Shown: piece by piece, positions 59,885-64,000 of the stretch
How positions within the stretch are numbered: the stretch's first letter is position 1
Layout of the letters: each line of letters starts with the position of its first letter
Assembly: GCA_028564675.1 (NCBI GenBank)
Contig: JAOVVO010000003.1
Coordinates: 1 to 64,000 of the forward strand
Source of the DNA: Onchocerca lupi
Lineage: Eukaryota > Nematoda > Chromadorea > Rhabditida > Onchocercidae
DNA: 64,000 nucleotides
Direction of reading: 5' to 3'
Notes under the pieces: model-generated
Database searches by the model: none
What the model saw: the letters and a program-made list of their open reading frames with translations, nothing else
What the model was told of the DNA's origin: nothing
Position numbers and translations under genes: made by a program

Positions 59885-60559
59885 TTATTTATAACTCACC
59901 TTCACACAATATTGACCATCTCTAAAAAAGAATCTAACATTTTTCATTCCTTGATTACGAAGCTTCGACGCAACTAATTTAGCAGCTTGAATATCTTCAA
60001 AATATGCGATATATCCCTTACTTTCTACATTGTCTTGTTTTGGGTGACGTTTTTGCATTTCTTTCTCATACTGCTTTCTATAATGAGGAGTCTTTTGTAC
60101 TAATCGTTCAGACATTTTCCTTAAATATTGAACTTTTACTTTTGTCAGTCCAGATTTATGAAATCCTAAAATTTTTGCTGCTTTTTCCGATAGATCTATT
60201 AACCTACCTTCAATAAATGGCCCTCTATCGTTAACCCTTACAACAAGTTTTCTTCCATTTTTTAAGTTAGTAACAAGAATAAAACATGGTAAAGGCAGAG
60301 TTCTATGTGCTGCAGAAATTAAGTGACGGTTAAATACTTCACCGTTTGCTGTAATTGTACCATGACCTTCTATTCCGTACCATGATGCTATCCCTACCTC
60401 TTCGTAATGGTTACAGTGTTTTGGATGATAAGTTACACCATTTATTGTGTAGCTATTACCGATTTTATAGTGACCTGTAGTGCTATTGCACCTGCTACTA
60501 AGACCGCAACCACTTACTAAAACAAATATTAAATACAGTAAAACCAGGTTTTTGATCAT
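59885..60559 (-). CDS. rlpA: Septal ring lytic transglycosylase RlpA family lipoprotein
   Basis: RlpA proteins bind denuded peptidoglycan at the septum, and some cleave it. The 224-residue product has a lipoprotein signal with LVSGC (Cys18). A double-psi beta-barrel follows with ASWYGIEGHGTITANGEVFN and AAHRTLPLPCFILVTNL, then VRVNDRGPFIEGRLIDLSEKAA. The C-terminus (about 170-224) looks like a SPOR domain (GYIAYFEDIQAAKLVASKL). Whether it keeps lytic activity cannot be read. It fits with murC and the other envelope genes. Confidence 0.9.
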   Translation of the reverse strand: MIKNLVLLYLIFVLVSGCGLSSRCNSTTGHYKIGNSYTINGVTYHPKHCNHYEEVGIASWYGIEGHGTITANGEVFNRHLISAAHRTLPLPCFILVTNLKNGRKLVVRVNDRGPFIEGRLIDLSEKAAKILGFHKSGLTKVKVQYLRKMSERLVQKTPHYRKQYEKEMQKRHPKQDNVESKGYIAYFEDIQAAKLVASKLRNQGMKNVRFFFRDGQYCVKVSYK

Positions 60560-60644
60560 TACATTCAGTGAAAAGGCTTAATACTATAAGTATTTTAAAT
60601 TAAACTATAATAGATCTAGTAATAAGTAAACTTTTACATTAAAT

Positions 60645-62102
60645 ATGAACGATACTCGAAAAGAAACAATATATATAATTGGCATAGGAGGAATTGGAAT
60701 GAGCGCAATCGCTGAAATCCTTCACAATTCCAACTATAAAGTTCAAGGCAGTGATGTACAATCAAACGCTAATGTAGATAGGTTACAAAAGTTAGGCATA
60801 GAGGTTTATATTGGTCACAATGCTAATAACATCAAGCAAGCTCAAGTAGTCGTATATTCCTCTGCAATAAAATCTGATAATGTTGAATTAGTTACAGCAA
60901 AAGATACAAACAGAATCATTTTGCATAGGTCAGATATACTTGCTGAAATTATGAAAGATAAATATGTAATAGCAGTTTCAGGCTCAAGTGGAAAGACAAC
61001 AACAACTGCTATGATTGCTTCCATTTTGGATTACTCCAGTGGACCACTTTCCACTATCCAAATAGCTAATACTAGGATCAAAAAAAAAGATTTAGATTCT
61101 AGCGTCACGCTCCAGAATAACACCAAAATAGGAATTGATGCAACCGTAATTGTAGGAGGCATATTAAACTCCTATCAGAGTAACTCAAAACTTGGGAAGA
61201 GTAGCATTTTTTTAATCGAAGCTGATGAATCTGATGGAACTATGCTAAAAATTCCTGCAAATATTGCTATCATAACGAGTATCAATAACGACCACATAGA
61301 CTATTATGGAACATTTAGTAACCTCAAAAATGCATTTTTTCAATTTGCAAATGAAGCAGATTTTGCAATTCTACCTGATTCTGCAATCATTGATCATGAT
61401 GCGAGTAGTTCTATAACGTTCGGGCTTAAAGGTGGTAATATTAAAGCCAGCAACATTAAACAGTATGCTAACAGTATTAGGTTCGATGTGTTAGTTAATA
61501 ATAATCACAGAATAAAAAATGTAGTACTATCAAATGCAATAGGCATGCATAAAATCAGTAACGCCTTAGCTGCAATATCTACTGCGATAAAACTAGGAAT
61601 CAGTGATAAAGAGATTAAAAAAGGTCTCTTGGAATTTAAAGGAGTAGCAAGAAGATTTTCTTTAATTGCTAATGTCAAAGGCCTTAAATTAATTGAGGAT
61701 TATGCCCATCATCCCAATGAAATACAAGCAACTCTGACAGCAGCACGTTTAATCGCTAAAGAAAAAGTAATAGGAGTCATTGAGCTATTTCGTTTTGTTC
61801 GTATTCATAATTTTTTTGATGAATTTATACGGATTTTCATGATGTTTGACTATATCATCCTTACCCCTATCCATCCTCTAGAAGATAAACCCATTCCTGG
61901 TTGCAGGATTGAGGATATACAAAAAGCTCTATTAAGCAACGGGTTTAATAGTGTAAAGACTGCAAATGATGCTTTGCTCATTTCACATCTTATTAATAAT
62001 TTGACAAATTCAGGTGATGTAGTACTATTTATCGGTGCTAGCAACAACATAGCTAAACTAGCAAGAGAAACTACAATACTCATATCAGAAATAAAGGTTT
62101 AA
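60645..62102 (+). CDS. murC: UDP-N-acetylmuramate-L-alanine ligase MurC
   Basis: MurC adds L-alanine to UDP-MurNAc, the first peptide step of lipid II synthesis. The 485-residue product has IGIGGIGMSAIAEIL (about 12-26), AVSGSSGKTTTTAMIAS (ATP loop near 109-125), LIEADESDGTM, SINNDHIDYYG and EDYAHHPNEIQATL. A segment of about 33 residues at about 130-162 is an in-frame palindromic repeat insert. Late motifs (VIELFRFVRIHNFFDEF, FIGASNNIAKLA) deviate slightly from the usual QPHRYSR and GAGDI forms. The frame is otherwise intact. It ends 4 bp before eno. Confidence 0.93.
   Translation: MNDTRKETIYIIGIGGIGMSAIAEILHNSNYKVQGSDVQSNANVDRLQKLGIEVYIGHNANNIKQAQVVVYSSAIKSDNVELVTAKDTNRIILHRSDILAEIMKDKYVIAVSGSSGKTTTTAMIASILDYSSGPLSTIQIANTRIKKKDLDSSVTLQNNTKIGIDATVIVGGILNSYQSNSKLGKSSIFLIEADESDGTMLKIPANIAIITSINNDHIDYYGTFSNLKNAFFQFANEADFAILPDSAIIDHDASSSITFGLKGGNIKASNIKQYANSIRFDVLVNNNHRIKNVVLSNAIGMHKISNALAAISTAIKLGISDKEIKKGLLEFKGVARRFSLIANVKGLKLIEDYAHHPNEIQATLTAARLIAKEKVIGVIELFRFVRIHNFFDEFIRIFMMFDYIILTPIHPLEDKPIPGCRIEDIQKALLSNGFNSVKTANDALLISHLINNLTNSGDVVLFIGASNNIAKLARETTILISEIKV
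61034..61131. repeat. In-frame palindromic repeat insert in murC
   Basis: The insert encodes a stretch including KKKDLDSSVTLQNN that has no counterpart in MurC homologues. Its DNA holds the inverted repeat ATTCT-AGCGTCACGCT-CCAGAAT at 61096-61118, typical of the Wolbachia palindromes of the AGCGTCACGCT type. The frame is kept. Confidence 0.7.
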
Positions 62103-62106
62103 CACA

Positions 62107-63372
62107 ATGAAAAAGATAATCAACAGTGTGTTCGCAAGAGAAATTTTAGATAGTAGAGGCTATCCAACTATTGAGGTAGAGATTGAACTCTGTGATGGAG
62201 CAATAGGTAGAGCATCTGTACCTTCTGGAGCTTCAACCGGCAAACTAGAAGCTTTAGAATTGAGAGATCAAGATGAAAAAAGATATTGTGGTAAGGGAGT
62301 ATTGAAAGCCGTTCAAGCTGCAAATGTAATAATAGCAAATAGAATCGTTGGCATGGATGCAACAAACCAAAGTATAATCGATCAAACTTTAATTGAGCTC
62401 GATGAAACGAAAAACAAATCTAAACTTGGAGCAAATACAACCTTAGGGGTGTCTCTTGCAGTTGCAAAAGCAGCAGCAAATAGTTTTAAAATACCACTAT
62501 ATAAATATTTAGGAGGCGAACAGGCAAATGTTATACCAGGTCCACTCATTAACATAATTAACGGAGGAGTACATGCAGATAATAAACTTGATTTTCAGGA
62601 GTTCATGATTCTCCCTGTTGGAGCTGAGACTCTAAGTGAAGCAATCAGAATGTCTGCAGAAGTATTTCACAATTTGCGTAATATTCTTAAGAAAAATGGT
62701 TACAGTACAAATGTAGGAGATGAAGGTGGCTTTGCACCAAACATTGAAAGCACCGAAAAAGTACTTGACCTGATCATATATGCTATAGAATTTTCTGGTT
62801 ATTCAGTACACAATCATTTCGCATTAGGTCTTGATGTTGCTTCATCTACTTTTTACGAAAATAGAGTTTACAAACTTGAAAATGGAGAGCTCACCTCAGA
62901 AGAATTGGCTGAGTATTATTTTAACCTTGTAAAAAAATATCCAATAATCTCTATAGAAGACGCAATGAGCGAAGACGATTATGAAGGTTGGAAATTGCTC
63001 ACTGCAAAACTAGGAAATAAAATCCAATTGGTCGGAGATGATCTGTTTGCTACAAATTGTCAACTAATACGTAAAGGAATAGAAGAAAAAATGGCAAATG
63101 CTGTATTGATCAAACCAAATCAGATAGGAACATTAACAGAAACCTTAGCTGCTATTGAAATGGCAAGATCAAATAACTATAAAGCTGTTATTTCTCATCG
63201 CTCAGGCGAAACAGAAGACACAACAATATCTCACATAGCAGTTGCATCAAATTGTGGACAAATAAAAACTGGCTCGCTATCGCGTTCTGATAGGCTTGCA
63301 AAGTATAACGAACTAATGAGAATAGAAAGCACACTGGGAGAAAATGCTAAATATTATCATGAGTTAGTATGA
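62107..63372 (+). CDS. eno: Enolase
   Basis: Enolase interconverts 2-phosphoglycerate and phosphoenolpyruvate. The 421-residue product has AREILDSRGYPTIEVE, SVPSGASTGKLEALELRD, GDEGGFAPN and the metal and substrate residues in ISIEDAMSEDDYEGWKLLT. The later part has LVGDDLFATN, LIKPNQIGTLTET with the catalytic lysine, and ISHRSGETEDTTISHIAVA. Length is normal. It is 4 bp after murC and overlaps obgE by the ATGA junction. Confidence 0.97.
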   Translation: MKKIINSVFAREILDSRGYPTIEVEIELCDGAIGRASVPSGASTGKLEALELRDQDEKRYCGKGVLKAVQAANVIIANRIVGMDATNQSIIDQTLIELDETKNKSKLGANTTLGVSLAVAKAAANSFKIPLYKYLGGEQANVIPGPLINIINGGVHADNKLDFQEFMILPVGAETLSEAIRMSAEVFHNLRNILKKNGYSTNVGDEGGFAPNIESTEKVLDLIIYAIEFSGYSVHNHFALGLDVASSTFYENRVYKLENGELTSEELAEYYFNLVKKYPIISIEDAMSEDDYEGWKLLTAKLGNKIQLVGDDLFATNCQLIRKGIEEKMANAVLIKPNQIGTLTETLAAIEMARSNNYKAVISHRSGETEDTTISHIAVASNCGQIKTGSLSRSDRLAKYNELMRIESTLGENAKYYHELV

Positions 63373-64000
63373 ATTTCATAGACGAAGTTGAATTGTATTT
63401 AGAAGCAGGCGATGGAGGTGATGGCTGCGCAAGCTTTCGTCGAGAAAAATTTGTTGAATTTGGTGGTCCAAACGGCGGTAACGGAGGAAAGGGAGGAAAC
63501 ATAGTTTTTGTTAGCGATACAAATCTCAATACTCTACTTAACTTTCGTTATATGAGACACATTAAAGCAAATGATGGAAAAAATGGTGCAAGCAGAGGCA
63601 GATCTGGTACAGCAGGAAAGGATGTTATACTTAAAGTTCCAGTTGGTACACAAATAATCGATGAAGAAAATGAGGAAGTAATAGTAGATTTCGATAAACC
63701 TGATATGAAATTTCAAGTAGTGCAAGGTGGCAAAGGTGGACTTGGAAATACTAATTTTAAATCCTCTACTAATAAGGCGCCAAGATGTTTTACTTACGGT
63801 CAGCTTGGTGAGAAAAGAAACATAACATTAAAGCTAAAAGTTTTATCGGATGTCGGTATTATTGGCATGCCAAATGTAGGTAAATCAAAATTTTTAACTC
63901 GTTGTTCAAATGCAGATACAAGGGTAGAGAATTATCCATTCACTACTATCAGGCCACATTTAGGTGTAGCAAAGGTGGATGACAGCAAGATTGTGATAGC
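63369..64000 (+). CDS. obgE: GTPase Obg (ObgE/CgtA), 5' part, cut by window end
   Basis: Obg is a GTPase of 50S ribosome assembly and stress control. The visible 210 residues hold the glycine-rich Obg fold (LEAGDGGDGCASFRREKF, GGPNGGNGGKGG, VQGGKGGLGNTNFKSSTN) and the start of the G domain with IIGMPNVGKSKFLTRCSN and YPFTTIRPHLG. G1 here has GKSKF in place of the usual GKSTF or GKSSF. The start overlaps the eno stop as ATGA. The rest lies beyond the window. Confidence 0.95.
   Translation, partial: MNFIDEVELYLEAGDGGDGCASFRREKFVEFGGPNGGNGGKGGNIVFVSDTNLNTLLNFRYMRHIKANDGKNGASRGRSGTAGKDVILKVPVGTQIIDEENEEVIVDFDKPDMKFQVVQGGKGGLGNTNFKSSTNKAPRCFTYGQLGEKRNITLKLKVLSDVGIIGMPNVGKSKFLTRCSNADTRVENYPFTTIRPHLGVAKVDDSKIVI

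Noticed and set aside
1..64000. CRISPR arrays, insertion sequences, prophage genes, rnpB, ssrA or ffs RNA genes
   Set aside because: No regularly spaced repeats, transposase motifs, phage structural genes or conserved RNA core sequences were seen on either strand.

Overview
The window looks like the chromosome of a reduced Wolbachia (Rickettsiales, Anaplasmataceae), most likely of the filarial-nematode type. This is inferred from the AT-rich sequence, the Rickettsiales-style gene set (a lone virB8, a Msp2/P44-type surface protein, a gltD-like oxidoreductase fusion, gatC, mtaB, a ferric-iron binding protein), short Wolbachia-like palindromic repeats lying in frame inside genes, and very low coding density. 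Adding up the intact genes gives about 38 kb of 64 kb (roughly 60%). The rest is mostly decayed gene material carrying many stops and frameshifts.

Layout. 1-4.9 kb: decayed ispH, one small hypothetical gene, elbB and an unrecognised decayed gene. 5-19 kb: ffh and an MrpD-like membrane subunit, then a minus-strand envelope/lipid operon (rseP-bamA-skp-fabZ-gltD-like fusion), sdhE, rpsA, tRNA-Ala and tRNA-Lys. 19.2-22.4 kb: a wasteland ending in a decayed recA. 22.6-32.5 kb: a dense block (truA, dnaN, yggT, ftsK, mraY, rnhB, virB8, holB, tsaC, yajC). 32.5-34.3 kb: decayed glmS. 34.5-40.6 kb: era, a 3'-5' exonuclease, prs, gatC, mtaB and an outer-membrane protein. 40.6-50.1 kb: sparse, holding a cation efflux pump, tRNA-Val, pyrB and a ferric-binding protein between decayed stretches. 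50.1-53.8 kb: nadK, rpmE, fabD, gpmI. 53.8-59.9 kb: rsmH between decayed membrane-protein and ankyrin genes. 59.9-64 kb: rlpA, murC, eno and the start of obgE, which runs off the window.

How the genes fit together. Several intact genes belong to cell-envelope construction and division: mraY and murC (lipid II), rsmH, ftsK, rlpA, and the BamA/Skp/RseP outer-membrane set with fabZ and fabD. Yet two upstream supply genes in the same window are clearly broken: glmS (amino-sugar entry to UDP-GlcNAc) and ispH (last step of the MEP isoprenoid route feeding undecaprenyl phosphate). recA is also broken. If no second copies exist elsewhere, this symbiont keeps building lipid II while depending on outside glucosamine and isoprenoid precursors, and it lacks RecA-dependent recombination. 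I found no CRISPR array, intact transposase, prophage module, or multi-gene system that looks new. The notable biology here is the pattern of decay and the protein-coding palindromes.
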